Assembly: GCF_932526225.1 (NCBI RefSeq)
Contig: NC_064034.1
Location: forward strand, 17,992,887-18,056,886
Source: Nematostella vectensis
Taxonomy: Eukaryota; Cnidaria; Anthozoa; Actiniaria; Edwardsiidae
Reading direction: 5' to 3'
Length of the DNA stretch: 64,000 nt
In this document: positions 22,001 to 33,739 of the stretch, piece after piece
How the letters are laid out: each line of letters begins with the position of its first letter
How positions within the stretch are numbered: position 1 is the first letter of the stretch
Notes under the pieces: model-generated
Databases searched by the model: none
What the model was told of the DNA's origin: nothing
Seen by the model: only the letters and a program-made list of their open reading frames with translations
Program-made: the position numbers and the translations under genes

Positions 22001-23605
22001 ACCTCACCTATACACCTACTTTACACAATATTTTTATTATTGAAACCTTGTTAGCTATGCCATATGTATGGTAGATTAAGAATTGTTCAATTGAAATATA
22101 GATATAAGAATGCAAAGTGTTGAATAGCTAACAGCAAACAACAACAACAAAAACACTATATATACCTAAGATAAAAACAATTAAGCCTTTATTTTATTGC
22201 ATCTTGAATTTAGTGTAGCTATTTCAGCTGAGAGGCATTGTTGTCCCTCAGAAATACTGACTGACAAATGTCTGTTTAACTGACTGAATATGGTGCAAAG
22301 TGAAGGATTGTTTGTCCACCAGCCACCATTTCCAGCCAATTTGTCCGATTTGTCAGTCAGTATTTTTAAGGGACAACAATGCCTCTCAGTTGGAAGCTTA
22401 GCTGGGGAACTTAGTTGGAAGCTTGAAAACCATGACATTTCGTAGCCAAAGCCCTTCTTACAGCATCCCTGTTTTCCTCTAGTTTCGCACCTTGTCCATG
22501 GTATCAGAGTGCATGTTTTCACTCATCAACGGTGATGACATGTTCATGACATACAAAGAGATGCAGGACCACAGCACTGCTGTTTGGGTTTTTAGCAAGG
22601 TCTACTTGTATGTCTTCAATTCGCTCTTCATCTACGTCGTCCTCAGCTTGTTTATTGGTATCATCAGTGATACATACGAGAGAATTAAGGTGAGGCATGA
22701 AAACAACAAACTACCTCACCATCATCGTCAGAACCAACACCACAACTTGATCATCATCATAACCACCACCACAACTTGATCATCATCATAACCACCACCA
22801 CAACTTGATCATCATCATAACCACCACCACAACTTCATTGTCATCATAACCACCACCACAATCACCTTTAGAACCACTACAACTTGATCGTCATTATAAC
22901 CACCACCACAACTTGATCATCATCATAACCACCACCACAATCACCTTTAGAACCACTACAACTTGGTCATCATTATAACCACCACCACAACTTGATCGTC
23001 ATTATAACCACCACCACAACTTGATCATCATCATAACCACCACCACAACTTGATCATCATCATAACCACCACCACAATCACCTTTAGAACCACTACAACT
23101 TGATCATCATTATAACCACCACCACAACTTGATCATCATCATAACCACCACCACACACATCCTTAGAACCACTGCAACTTTCATCACTATTGCTACCATC
23201 GCCGTCAGGATTTGTAAAGGGAAGGGGGCGTGTGCTGGTATATAGAGGGTGGTGTAGGCATAGATATTCTGAGGAATGGGGGTGTGCAGTGATGATAGTC
23301 TCGGAGGGAGGGGGGAGAAGGTTTAGATATTTTGTGAAAGTGTTCAAAAGCGGCAGAGGACCGCCCTGTCTCTATTCCCAATTTCCTCTGTGTTTGCCTT
23401 TTAGCGTTTGATTGACAAATCCTTTTCTCATTGTGTTCAGGACTGGGGACACCCCCCATGCACAAAGCTTGAACGCTTTGTCCACGGTAATAACTGCCAG
23501 CGGTGCAGGAGTGAGTATAGGAACGATGAAGACGCCACGGGAAACAGTATCGCTCCACATAACCACCGGCAGCATTTGGAATCCCCTGATGTGCTTATAC
23601 AGTAA
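15996..23605 (+). CDS. TRPML/mucolipin cation channel (TRPML-A), 614 aa, 12 exons
   Basis: Endolysosomal non-selective cation channel gated by PI(3,5)P2 in characterised members. Exons: 15996-16394, 17238-17399, 17672-17825, 17947-18034, 18117-18198, 18285-18378, 18842-18960, 19428-19577, 20510-20611, 21762-21884, 22483-22689, 23441-23605. An acidic dileucine ETQALL (64-69) resembles the lysosomal sorting signal of TRPML1. The basic stretch RKRLKSHFM...[12 protein letters not shown] (about 96-120) before S1 matches the phosphoinositide site. The large S1-S2 luminal loop (exons 2-6) carries sequons NST, NAT, NIT and NVT. Exons 7-10 give S2-S5. Exon 11 holds the pore with selectivity filter NGDD (507-510) and S6 ending TYERIK. 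The tail has three cysteines. Starting at 16065 would give 591 aa; 15996 has the better -3 base. Fold and function are known for the family, not tested here. Confidence 0.93.
16449..16556. mobile_element. Short MITE in TRPML-A intron 1
   Basis: CCTTATTACACTTAATTTTC at the left pairs with a near-perfect complement ending AAGTGTTATAAGG at 16554. TA on both sides suggests a mariner-type target duplication. It is about 104 bp long and non-coding. Confidence 0.75.
16790..17131. mobile_element. MITE-like element in TRPML-A intron 1, CATAGCTGTCA family
   Basis: It begins CATAGCTGTCAACCTCTC and ends with GTGACAGGTATG, imperfect inverted ends. The same termini define the element at 61347-61471 in TRPML-B. 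The interior is G-rich (GGGGAGGGGTGGG blocks). No target duplication is clear. Confidence 0.55.
19737..20255 (+). repeat. CTTAGGG-type dispersed element, copy 2 (TRPML-A intron 8)
   Basis: Repeated 'gctatctcttagggt' motifs alternate with AAAATTCNTNCCAACTGC-type spacers. The element starts near ACCCGGGGGGAGG and ends near CCCCCCCCCGGGT, so its outer ends are inverted. A 55-bp internal duplication around CAGGATTCGTCA lies at 20000-20080. Confidence 0.75.
20573..21150 (+). repeat. 145-149 bp tandem array duplicating the TRPML-A exon 9 end and donor
   Basis: The last 39 or so bases of exon 9 (GGAGTGCTGAGATACCTCGG onward) and the first 105 bases of intron 9 occur four times. The GT of AAT|GTAAGG lies at 20612 (true), 20757, 20902 and 21051, with all three decoys intact. 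The fourth unit is partial downstream. Copy 3 has ATGAAG changed to ATAAAG. The 145-base spacing is not a multiple of three. Confidence 0.93.
22228..22389. mobile_element. Inverted-repeat element in TRPML-A intron 10
   Basis: CTGAGAGGCATTGTTGTCCC at 22228 pairs with GGGACAACAATGCCTCTCAG ending 22389. The pairing continues inward through AATACTGACTGACAAAT, about 42 bp per arm. Non-coding hairpin-forming MITE. Confidence 0.8.
22715..23165 (+). repeat. Minisatellite abutting the TRPML-A exon 11 donor
   Basis: Units of about 29 bp (AACCACCACCACAACTTGAT plus CATCATCAT) alternate with a longer variant containing ATCACCTTTAGAACCACTAC. The array begins about 25-35 bp after the donor at 22690 and fills most of intron 11. 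Its open frames are repeat artefacts. Confidence 0.92.
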
Positions 23606-23721
23606 ATGCCAGCCTAGTCACAGGCGTTTTTACCGGGAATCCTGTGCTTAGAGATCAACTACGAGGCGTCATGGGGACTGAGACGAGTGGTTTCCTTTAA
23701 CGTCACAACCACAGGAAACCC

Positions 23722-23727
23722 AATAAA
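23722..23727 (+). terminator. Polyadenylation signal of TRPML-A
   Basis: AATAAA lies 117 bases after the stop codon, the first such signal in the 3' flank. Confidence 0.6.
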
Positions 23728-23889
23728 AACGCCTGAGACTTTGCTGATTAAAAGCTACACGTTTCTTTTTAGTTTTAAATCTTTTACATTCTAGGCCAAG
23801 CTTTATAAAGGGCGCCTAAAAAATTCTGGAATCACTAAAATCTTGTAAATAGTGAGTAAGATCTATAAAAACCACTTTGCAGCAATGAC

Positions 23890-24066
23890 CAGTCGCGTAC
23901 CTAGGATTGGCGCAGTTATGTACCAGTATGGTACCTACCATATGGAATCGCATAGTATTTAAAGATTTCTTTATAGGAAACGACCTATTTTTTGGCTGCC
24001 AGGGGGGTGTGTGCGCGCACCCTGCGCACCCCCCCCCCCCCCCCCCCCCCCCCGTGTACTCGATTG
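23890..24066 (+). mobile_element. MITE-like element, copy 2 of the 1297-1454 family
   Basis: It starts CAGTCGCGTACCTAGGATTG and ends GTACTCGATTG, with the same body as the copy near 1.3 kb and an expanded poly-C run near 24030. Its left end is the exact complement of the right end of copy 1 (GTACGCGACTG). Confidence 0.7.
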
Positions 24067-27000
24067 ATGCCTGGAGCAATTGTTGCTTTTATCTGATTAT
24101 TTTTACCTTGATATATTTTAATTTAAAGGGGTTTTAATACATGATTGCAAACATTCAAAATGTAGAAAATGATTTTCAATGTGATTTGATTTTCATGATG
24201 TGTATCATATCGGTTATATTTATATAACTTTGTATATTTTTATAATTTACAGAAACTATATTGTGACTATCTTCTTATGACTACTTGCTTGTTTTTTGAT
24301 TGTGCCCGTGACAATAACTAGACAATCAAATTCCGACCTCAACTCTTCTCATCTTTCAAGATGGCGACACAGTTTTATTAGGAGATGTTTTACGAGGTAG
24401 TTTACTTATTCGCAATTCTTTTTCAGTAGAAACAAATATGTGCTTGAACTTGTGTGCAAGTGAAAACTACTTGTGCTTGAACTTGGGTACAAGTGAAAAC
24501 TAAGTTTTACTATTCGACAAGAGATTGGAATACTATAGGGATATCATTTAGATCTCAGAGGTGAAAGACTTCACACAGCACATCTGGTCTGTGTATGTGG
24601 ATATTTATGAAGGTATCAGAAATGCCTTACAAACACCTTTGAGATCTAAAAATTCGTAATTTACCAGCTAATGCTAATTCCCACTATGACTGTCTTTTGT
24701 GAAAGCACCTTTACTAGTTTGCACATAGGATAAAATGTGACTGCACGTCCCGCTGGGAATCATGGGTAGGTTAAGCTAGCGTCGGAAATGGACTGAACAG
24801 GGCTAAGATTTTATTCGCGTTCTTTAGATTACTAAATATGTGCAATCCTAATCTCTATCCGATATAATAGATTTCATTTGTGGTGTTTTAGTTTCACCAT
24901 TAATCCTAAAATTCCGGATTTCCTTAATTCGATTTATTTGCTTAGTCACTTAACGAGATCTAAAGTGAGTTTCTTATAACATGAAAACAGAAAGAAATTT
25001 AAGGGTTTTTCTAGAACAAGCAAATATACAATATCTGTGTTTGAAGAAGTTTCCTAGATTTTATTAGTCTTGTCTTAAAAATTACCGGATCTCCAGGATT
25101 GTTTGCTTCCGGTAACTAACGAATTGTGAGCTGTTTAAAACATATCTGCAAATTATCCTGTCCGGAATTCGTTCGGATCTGGCGCTCTGATTGGCTACTC
25201 CCCGGTCCGTATATTTCTATGCAAGGACCTCGTATCCGATCGCTTACGAACACAATATGCCTTAACTTCCGCTCGTCGTGATGTCTGTACTTAGGCCGTG
25301 TAAGTAGTCTGTTATCGCGGTATTTTTTTCATGGTTATAGATTCTCTATCGATGCGCGCCCGTACTTGACCGCACGTTTAACGGAAGTTCTTGTCGGTAA
25401 ACAGTGATGACTGTCTGTAAGGGTAATTTGTTGGTCATAAAAACGTGTTTACATAATAAAAGAAAGACTGCGATGAGTTTGAGCGCGCTTCATCGCCATG
25501 TGGCAAGTAGCTGTTAAGTACGTGAGGACGTCCATGTTACCTTAATTATCCGATTAAAAGACGTTTAAAAAATAAACTGGGAATAGTTCTAAAGAGGTTT
25601 GAAAGACACGGGCAGGATACGGGAAGGATATGTTATTATCAAGTAGATCCGAGTACAAGCTATATAATCACGGCTATAACCTTTATTGGGAAAATACAAT
25701 GACCCTCGAATCCATCTATCACTATTATCGAATTATACCAAGTACATAAAAAACCGTGTTGCTGTTTTAGAACAGTTTTTTTCTTGTTTTTTGTTTGTTT
25801 GTTTACTAATTCTTCACAATTTGTGTATCAAGCATACAACAAACAGCGCATGCAAGCATCATCTAACACCTAACATCGTTAAGCTTGCATGACGCACATA
25901 CAAGTACCAATTGACAGCCAAACGCGTGTTTTAAAACACGGACCGGTACACGCTATTCGTTCGTACAATAGCCTCATTGAGTGTTAACCAGATCTCTATA
26001 TCACCCCTCCCCCCTCGGGGTGGAATTCCCGGTAGTCGCCACAGTAGCCATGCAGGTGGCGATATCATCCCATCTGCCTTCCACCTTGTATCATTATCTT
26101 TATTCTCCTCCATCCTCGAGAGTCTACGAGTATTTCGAGGGTGGTATTCCGTTTTTTACATGAACCCTCGAGGATGCTCGTTTGATGTGATTATTATTCT
26201 TTATCGCCTCGAGCATTTGACAACCACACCCTTACGCAGTCATTACGCACAATTATCTGAACAAACGCACACATAAAATGCATGAATAGAACTGCAAGTT
26301 ATATTTATTAAGTATGAGAAAATACTTTTTTTGCAATAAAAAAAAATACCCGCGCTAGTAGAAATAATGAAACAGCACCAGTTTTTTATGTTAAGCGTCG
26401 CGTTTTGTGAGGTTCCTTCATCCAACAAGCTGAAGATGGACAGAGCCTTTGTAGAGCTATCTGCAGACTGACAGCGTCCGCTGTGATCTGAGCCGTAATC
26501 AGACTAACGCCACAGCGCCATACGCACAGGAAACGATGTTTTCGTTGCCGTGCTCACTGAGTCCCCTTTATGTTAACGGCGCGCGCTTCAATCGGAAATG
26601 CTTCTGTGGGTACACTATATGCAGGCTCCTACATGATACGGCCTGTTCTTTAAGAAACTACTTAAACAGGTTGTACTGACACAGTCGATAGGACTTTGCG
26701 CGTCGTTTCACTCTCAATCAAGATAAGAAAGCTCTGAAGTACACAGATAAAGCGACCTATCTTATCCCAAGCCAAGAAATCGTCATTATTTGGTAAGATG
26801 CTGGGGTACATGTGTTATAGCTACATGTGGACCTTGTTCACAAACTAGATCAAAGTCTCTATCAGCATTTTTAATCGAATCCTTTCTCCTGATTATAGAG
26901 TTTATAACATTCGATAGAGATAGCAAACTGTAACACAGGGGAGGCTCCCTTTATTGAAAAAAAATGATTTTTTATCTCTCCTGCCATTCTTTGTCTAGCA

Positions 27001-27655
27001 GCTCCCTAGTATTAAACTTTTTTGCACTACATCATTCAAAATATGAGCAGCAGTTGCGGTTTGTGCGGTAATTTCTTATTCGTAAAGAGACAGAAATATG
27101 GCGGTAAAAAGGAGTTGTAAGAATAAAGACTTCTGTGGAGTCGGACAACTTTCCTCGCCCGTATGTATTTTTTTTCACGACACCTGCAAAACGTCGATTC
27201 CAAAAAGCCTTCGCCAGGCTAACGTAACAATAGATTCGACGCACTGAGGACAAACCTCATTTCATTCTGGACTTTGCGCCAAATCTAAAAATGAAGAATG
27301 TTTTTTTTTTTTTGTTTCTTTGGGTATCGTTCCGTTGTAAAATGGAGGCATTGCATGTTGTGTACAACATTTGTTAAATCGTTGATCGACTCAAAACTTA
27401 CTTTCTCTTCATCATAAGTTCTAGAAAAATACAGTGACGCAAAGAAGAGCGCGTCGAGTCAACAAAAACGTTATTTCTGTTTATCTAGCGCCCAATTCGT
27501 TTTGATGATTATACCATTCAAAATATTTTGCACGAAAAGCAGAACAGAGGAAACCTTTTCCTAATTTTCAATCATTTTGTCCTTTTCAAGCCAATAATAA
27601 AAAGAACTTCAAACCCAATACAACATGACAGTATTACAACATCCTGTATACTATA
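24067..27655. other. Gene-poor intergenic region
   Basis: No exon with coherent splice sites or family likeness was found on either strand. An ATGGCGACACAG in a TISU-like context at about 24361 is followed by a stop after six codons. A few open frames of 60-99 codons overlap on both strands and are not supported. Confidence 0.45.
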
Positions 27656-27659
27656 GTTC

Positions 27660-28085
27660 GTTATGCGCGTCTTCGAGATGCGGTGTATTGCGAACGCTTA
27701 TAGGTTGCGTCCTTGAGTCGCGGTAAAAGTTGCTCCCACAACGTACGGGTCTCGAACTGCGGTGTTAGATGGCGTGTGCATAACAGTCGCATTTGTTTAC
27801 CGCGGTAAAAATTTATATGCTTATTGGCCATTTGAGTTTATTGCGTTGACATAATTGCGGACTGATGGTCGCGTCTCCAAGTTGCGTTGGTGCATCGGTT
27901 GTGTCTATGAAGACGCGGTAAAAGGTTGCGCGCGTGTTAAAAGTCGCGTCTCTAAGCGCGGTTTCGTTGCGTATCGGTCGCATTCTCGAGGCCATGTTAA
28001 AAGTTGTGCGGTAATAGTCTCCAAAACACTTCGGCGTATCGGTCGCGTTCTGGAATCGTGAAAGAAAGTCGCACCCGTATTAGAC
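27660..28085. repeat. Degenerate GC-rich direct repeat
   Basis: Phrases such as CGCGTCTCCAAGTTGCG, TGCGTATCGGTCGC, GACGCGGTAAAAGTTGCG and GTGTTAAAAGTCGCG recur in order about five times with strong decay. CpG content is high compared with the flanks. No stable frame is seen. Confidence 0.6.
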
Positions 28086-29110
28086 TCGTATGTTAGTTGC
28101 TTGATTAACAACGAAAGCCAGTTGAATCGCTCTTACGACACAGGCTCCGGGGTGTACTCTTGTTCGGGATATCTCAGCCTACCCGTGTGCATGATGCAAG
28201 CACAAGATTGCTTTTCGCACGAGTTTCCAGTCATCATACGGTCATGTAATAAAGACTTCAAATAGCAGGAAATGGGAAAATACTGATGTAGGATAATCAA
28301 CATTCCTGTGATCAAATAATCGGAACCGCCTCAAGGCACTCGATAGCACAACGCGATCAATATGCCAATTTGCGCGATCAATATGCCAATTTGCCAATTT
28401 ACCAGTTTACCTTCATATAAATTGATAAACCTCTGGGCTTATTCAGATTCTTCTCTATTTTCTTATTCGATTTTTATTTTTAATCCTCAGTATAGGTAAT
28501 GATAACAAAAGTATTCACTCTGTCTTGGTGTATGTTCCTTTGCTTATGAAGAATGGTAAAAAAAATCAGAACAGATTGAGCAAAAGTTATTTATAAGTAT
28601 ATTGGAAGAACTATTTTTATGGTGGGATTTTATTTCCTCTATCTCCACACAGTGATAGTCCCGCGGTGATTGTGTGATGCCATAGTGTGACGCATTGGAA
28701 TCATTCTGAAATCGATAGTCACTATATCTGCACAATTTGATCTGGGAATACTAAGTAATTTCTCTAAGGAAAGCATAACGCCCGATTCTATACCAAACCT
28801 ACAGACAATCATAGATCTAAGCTTGATGACTCAGATTTTAACTCAGACCTCTGTGCGCAGCGCGTGACAACAACCACACCCCAAACTGTTGAGACACAAA
28901 AACTCAAATCTCTCTCCAAAAAGAATCCAAATTCTTGTTGGCTTTGAAAACAAAATCGGATAATACGCATGATCTACTTGAGGAGACTTAGGACTAAGGA
29001 ACTTCCCCGTGTTTTTCCATATTTTCACCTCTATTTTCACGTCGTTATATCAAGTGCTGAGTAGTTATGTATACATAGTTACGCTTGCGCAATAGCGCGC
29101 GCATTAAAGG
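28086..29110. other. Intergenic stretch
   Basis: No gene is seen. A short direct repeat (GCGATCAATATGCCAATTT, two copies) lies at 28353-28392. Confidence 0.5.
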
Positions 29111-29116
29111 GGGCAA

Positions 29117-29233
29117 TATATAAGGAAGGTATCAGTTACGCCGGCGCACATATGACAAAGAACGACGAGTTAGCCAGAACAGGCTTCCGACTTCCAGTTC
29201 CAATCGCGACTCCACCAAGCCAGAGATTTAAGG
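29117..29233 (+). other. Candidate orphan first exon with TATA-like box
   Basis: TATATAAG at 29117-29124 is followed by ATG at 29152 and 27 open codons ending CAGAGATTTAAGG, then a strong donor GTAAGA at 29234 (phase 1). The next codons without splicing reach TAG at about 29268. No downstream partner exon was identified. The ATG is only about 35 bases from the TATA-like box, which would leave almost no leader, so this is weak. Confidence 0.25.
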
Positions 29234-29239
29234 GTAAGA

Positions 29240-32000
29240 CAAGATCACTCATTTTTAACACAAAATAGCGCGCGTTATTGCTACTTCTGTGTTGTTCACT
29301 ATACGAGTTTACATCTAGGCAGTGGAAGAATCGCATTTCCCCCGCGCGCTTATAGACAGATCAGCGTATATTTGTCGCTGATAAGATAACTGCGTGTGCT
29401 TGTCTGGAGATCGACCGCAAGCAGGTCGTACAATTTACAGTAAATATCCGCTTCCCACTGCGCTTAGCGCTTGGCTTTTGGGGTATGTATCCGGTAGCGA
29501 TCTCCTTAATATTACGCGGGTCCCATAAATAAATACCTATGATCTGTATATACTACCCTTTGTTTGATTACGCCTTATAAAATTCCAATTATAATTTTGC
29601 GAAATTAGTTCAAATTTGTGATGTGAATATCCAAAAATGACACTGTTTTGTTTGAATCTCATAATCAAATTATAGATCAAATACAGTTCAACAAAGTCAC
29701 AAAAGGGAACTGACTTTTGATTCCCGCATTTGTTATTCATTGCTGTATCGTGCTTCAATATCGGAACTCAATGATACAAGAGAACAAATCTCAGTTTTTC
29801 AGCAGCCGAGTGCATTCCGCCGAGAGCGTCGCTTGCTATTCTATCTGTAGAAGCTTTAGGGAGGTTAAACAAGGTTATATGAAGCGAATTCTTTTGGGGA
29901 GCGCGGAATACCACCCTGTGGATTCTGCTTCGCGATACGCAAACTCAAAATTTATAGAACAAACCTTGGCACGCGCTTGTCGCTGAATAGCGCACATCGC
30001 AACCCTACGCTAGATATCTATGCCATATCTATAGTGTCTTTATGTCTCTTGATCGTTAGGATAAACCATAAGGGGATGTGAGAGGAGAAATGTCTTTGGG
30101 ATTAAGGATAGATGGATTTAGGTATGCGTAAAGCTGTGTTGATCGAAAGGAGTGCTTTTCGGTTATTTATTTGGATAACTTCTAAGAGGCTCTCAATAGC
30201 ACGCGTTTGACTTCATTGACTGATTGCTTGTTAGGCTACGGATTCCGATCTTATGATTGCTTTTAGCATCTGATTCCAGTTGGGCTGCAGACGGAATTCC
30301 CTCATGGCCAACCCGAAACTTAGAGGCTACCATTGCATGATTCTGTTGAGCCCTATTCTATTGTTCTGAGATTTACTTTTGGCTGCCTATAGCGACTTAA
30401 TGGCAAGTGTCGCCAGTACCCTTTCGTCAGCTTGTCTGAAGTTCAGCCACAAGTGTGGCTTAAATTAGAATTGTTTATCACGACTTGAGCTAACAACATC
30501 AGTGTCAACCTATGCTTTCCACAACTCTTTCTGAAACACCCGCCCCAAAATGTGTTCCCGGTAGAACCGGTAAAAAAAATGCCCCGTGATTTTCCCTTAG
30601 GGACTACCGAATTTCAAAAACATGCGTAGTGAATCGTCTTACGTCTGCATATTTCTCCCTACTGCGGTACAATTTATATTTCGCTTACTACAATTTATTG
30701 CACAAACAAATGAGGAATTCACCTTAAAGATTAAATCACGTATTTCACACGCATTTATTGCGTTGAAAGTAATTAATTTGTCGCCTATAGCTGACACTAT
30801 CCTAACCATTCATACCATAATCCCTACCACAAGGGCACCAAACGAGAATAAAAATATTTAAAAGAAAAACCCTTCTTTAAGAATATGGTTCCCGTATGGG
30901 GAAAGCGAGTTAAAGGAGTAGGGGGAGGGATGTAATTAGATGGCTATATTTTCAGCCAGCTTTATCCACAAATCCCAAAGTTCAATGCAATTGATTAACA
31001 AGTAAAGTATCTATAACTGAAATATTATAGCCATTCATTGAGATGTTGTTTCCGCAATACTGATCTAGTCCCATTCGGGATGACTAAGGAACGCTAAGAA
31101 TTCGGAGTAATCCCAAAGCGGAAGTGGACCCTTGAGAACTCGGTCAGCTGGTGTGTTCCCGCGAACCCATTAACCACAGCGGAGCCCCACAAGAATGTCT
31201 CATTCATTCCTTCATATCACTCCGTGACTTGTTGGGGCTATCTTTCGGAATCTCCCAGAGAGCCATTGAACGTCCTATGAGTTTTGTTTGGGTGCGATAT
31301 ACTGACCTCAGAGTGGTGTTTTAATTGGCGGCACGCGCCCCTCGCGAAAACTTGTCAGCATAACTTGTCATTGCCGGCAAAAATCTTACCACCAGTTCCG
31401 TCCGTGCGCGCGCGTAATCGGATGTTGTCTGAGAGAGTTGACAGTTTGACGTGTCTTCAGTTTAGTTAGGCAACACAGCGATCCCGTGATTGGACGAATA
31501 AAGCCAGCGGGGTGATGGTTGGAGCACATGAGATCACCTGGGTGTGGCTTTGATGGACAGAGGCAAAAATAACAATGCCTCGTGCACACGAAACACCACA
31601 CGCAACTCAATCAAGATTTTTCGTAGGAGAAGAAACTCTAAAGCATGCATGCAAGAACCTGTTTAATAGTTATCATAGTATTGAAAACATACGCTCGGCC
31701 TCTGATCGTGACGCGCGTCATACTAAACACAAACTCTCAGTGGTTGTACGAGGAGGCTAAGCAGCAAGATACAATTTTCGGATACTTTTGCAGCACCTTT
31801 ATCTACCATCCTTTGTTCTCAGTTCGCTTACTGCCCGTGTTTTTACGAAGCTAGTCCTGTTTTTATTGCACCTCGTTAGCCCGAGTAATAAAAAAAAACT
31901 TTGTACCTGTAGAATCCGCCCTAGGCGAGGCAGGAGCTAAATCCCCATAAAGCCCCCCTACTGCTCCCTAAAATCACGGATCATAACAAGTTCGCGGTAA
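29240..32000. other. Gene-poor intergenic region
   Basis: Open frames of 60-89 codons lack family likeness and splice structure. Nothing is annotated with confidence. Confidence 0.45.
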
Positions 32001-32007
32001 CTCATTA

Positions 32008-32516
32008 AGCCTGGTTCCCATATGGCTGCTTCTGTCGTATTTGTCGTATGAATTTGCCCACCGACTGCGCAGCCACAACTCAATGCGACTCATACAACTA
32101 CTGGTTTCCATATGTCGTATCAGTCGCTCCTACTTTATCTGTTTACGCGCCATTTATGAGAAACATGGCGGCAAAAAATGAACGAGAAAGGTATTTTGGC
32201 TTGTTATCTACTTTAACGGGCTGTTCAACAAAGGAGAAGGGACAGAAGAGAACGCAGAACACGCAGATTTCGGGTACGAGCAATATACCGAAGAAGAGAG
32301 GAGCTCAGGCTGTTTATGTCCTTGTATTTTCGTTCCGCCTCATCGTACAGGAGAGATTCGTGGCGAGCATCAGCAAAATACTGCGACATTTCGCAGGAAT
32401 TGCTTGAAATTTGCGACCAGCGCGGAATGCGCGAGCACTTGCAAACAAGAAGTTCTGGACGACATACGGAGTCCCATGTAGTTAAAACTGGATCAACAAT
32501 CAAAACGTCAAACTAA
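32008..32516 (+). pseudogene. Broken 5' fragment of a PIF/Harbinger-like transposase
   Basis: AGCCTGGTTCCCATATGG follows a TTA at 32005-32007, resembling a Harbinger terminus next to its TTA target. ATG at 32165 begins MAAKNERERYFGLLSTL. After a frameshift another frame reads RRERRTRRFRVRAIYRRREEL, the arginine-rich block that usually opens these nucleases. No catalytic DDE core or right terminus follows, so this is a dead, truncated copy. Confidence 0.5.
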
Positions 32517-32519
32517 GAG

Positions 32520-33645
32520 AAATAAAAGAAGGAAAACGATACATCAAAGCTACCTGACCTAGACCACTAAGAAATACTGTACTCGGTATTCTCTCTGCTG
32601 ATGCTATTCAGTCACTTGTTTTGTGGCCAAATGAATCAGTGGATTGTTTAGGTGTCAATCAAGCTGGCTTGGGCTCCACCCACTATTGCAGTTAAATCCA
32701 CAGTCGTGATAAATCGTGTGTAAGTTCTAAACGCCTGGCTCTGTTCCAATTTATCATTTTATCACCCCACATGCCTATTTCGACCTATTCTCTAGAAGAA
32801 TTACTTTGCTTAAAAGGATATATATCGATACTGAATTTCTCAAATCAAGGGCCTTTGGCTCGGTAGGTCGTAGCAAAATCCAACGAATCACGGAAGACAA
32901 ATATAAATCTGCACCCCGAACCCAGCGGATTCGTAAATGAGACAACGCCAGTGCGTATTTTGTTTAATCCATAATATGCTTAGATTCTTATACCGAGCAA
33001 TAAACCGCGTGTTCAGCCATCGCAAACTCTCACGGTGGATTTTTCTCATGCGATTATCATTGTTTGTTCATTTCAAAGAAGTTTGTATCGAAAACACGGG
33101 GCTAGTGATAACGCCGGGCAAAACAAACAAATAATATTCCGGCTTATCAAAATGGTGCATCGCTTAACTTTGCTGTTGTTGTAAAGTATTAAGAGATTAG
33201 GGTACATATAAGGTTGCCCTAATTCAAACGTCAAATTGACAAAGTGCGACCACACACCGTAACCGATGCGAGCTTCTCTGAGTGTGATTGAGTTGCCGAA
33301 GCAAGGCGTCACCTCCCAAAATAGCTTATATGTTCAAAGTGCAAACATTCTTTAAGTGAAAATTCCAAGAAAGAAACCAAAGAACTTAGAATGTGCTTTT
33401 TGGCAAAACTCTACAAAAATAAAAGTGAAAGTATGAACATATGCATATTTCTGTTCTTCCAACTTTGTTTTTTTTTTCCTTTACAGGCCAAGTTTACTTC
33501 GGTGGTTAGATTTAGTGAAAGCATAACTTCACGTGTATGAGAAGGTTATTTTAGGCATGCTAGAACTTTACACCACCCCTCTCTATAGTGAATTTTATGA
33601 CGAGAAAGTTATTTTGGGGAATCCCCTACCACACATTCCTATAGC
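32520..33645. other. Intergenic region
   Basis: Nothing coding is recognised. Small overlapping frames at 32937-33134 and 33073-33312 are considered chance. Confidence 0.45.
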
Positions 33646-33649
33646 CGCT

Positions 33650-33725
33650 GATTGGCTTCCGTATACCACGTGACAAATTCTTGATTTCTATTGGCTAGAT
33701 TTGATTTCCAATTGTTTTGATTGGC
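33650..33725 (+). promoter_or_regulatory. Promoter-like cluster: three inverted CCAAT boxes and an E-box
   Basis: ATTGG occurs at 33651, 33690 and 33720 in the contexts GATTGGCT, TATTGGCT and GATTGGCT. CACGTG lies between the first two (33667-33672). Inverted CCAAT boxes spaced 30-40 bp apart are typical of NF-Y-driven animal promoters. A GTGAGT donor follows at 33822. Confidence 0.5.
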
Positions 33726-33739
33726 TTTCATCAGTCAAA

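Noticed and set aside
22720-23165. CRISPR-like regular repeat pattern
   Set aside because: Units are contiguous and lack unique spacers of constant length; this is an intronic minisatellite in an animal gene.
24355-24385. CAAGATGGCGACACAG as a TISU gene start
   Set aside because: The frame closes at TAG after six codons and no donor is placed to rescue it.
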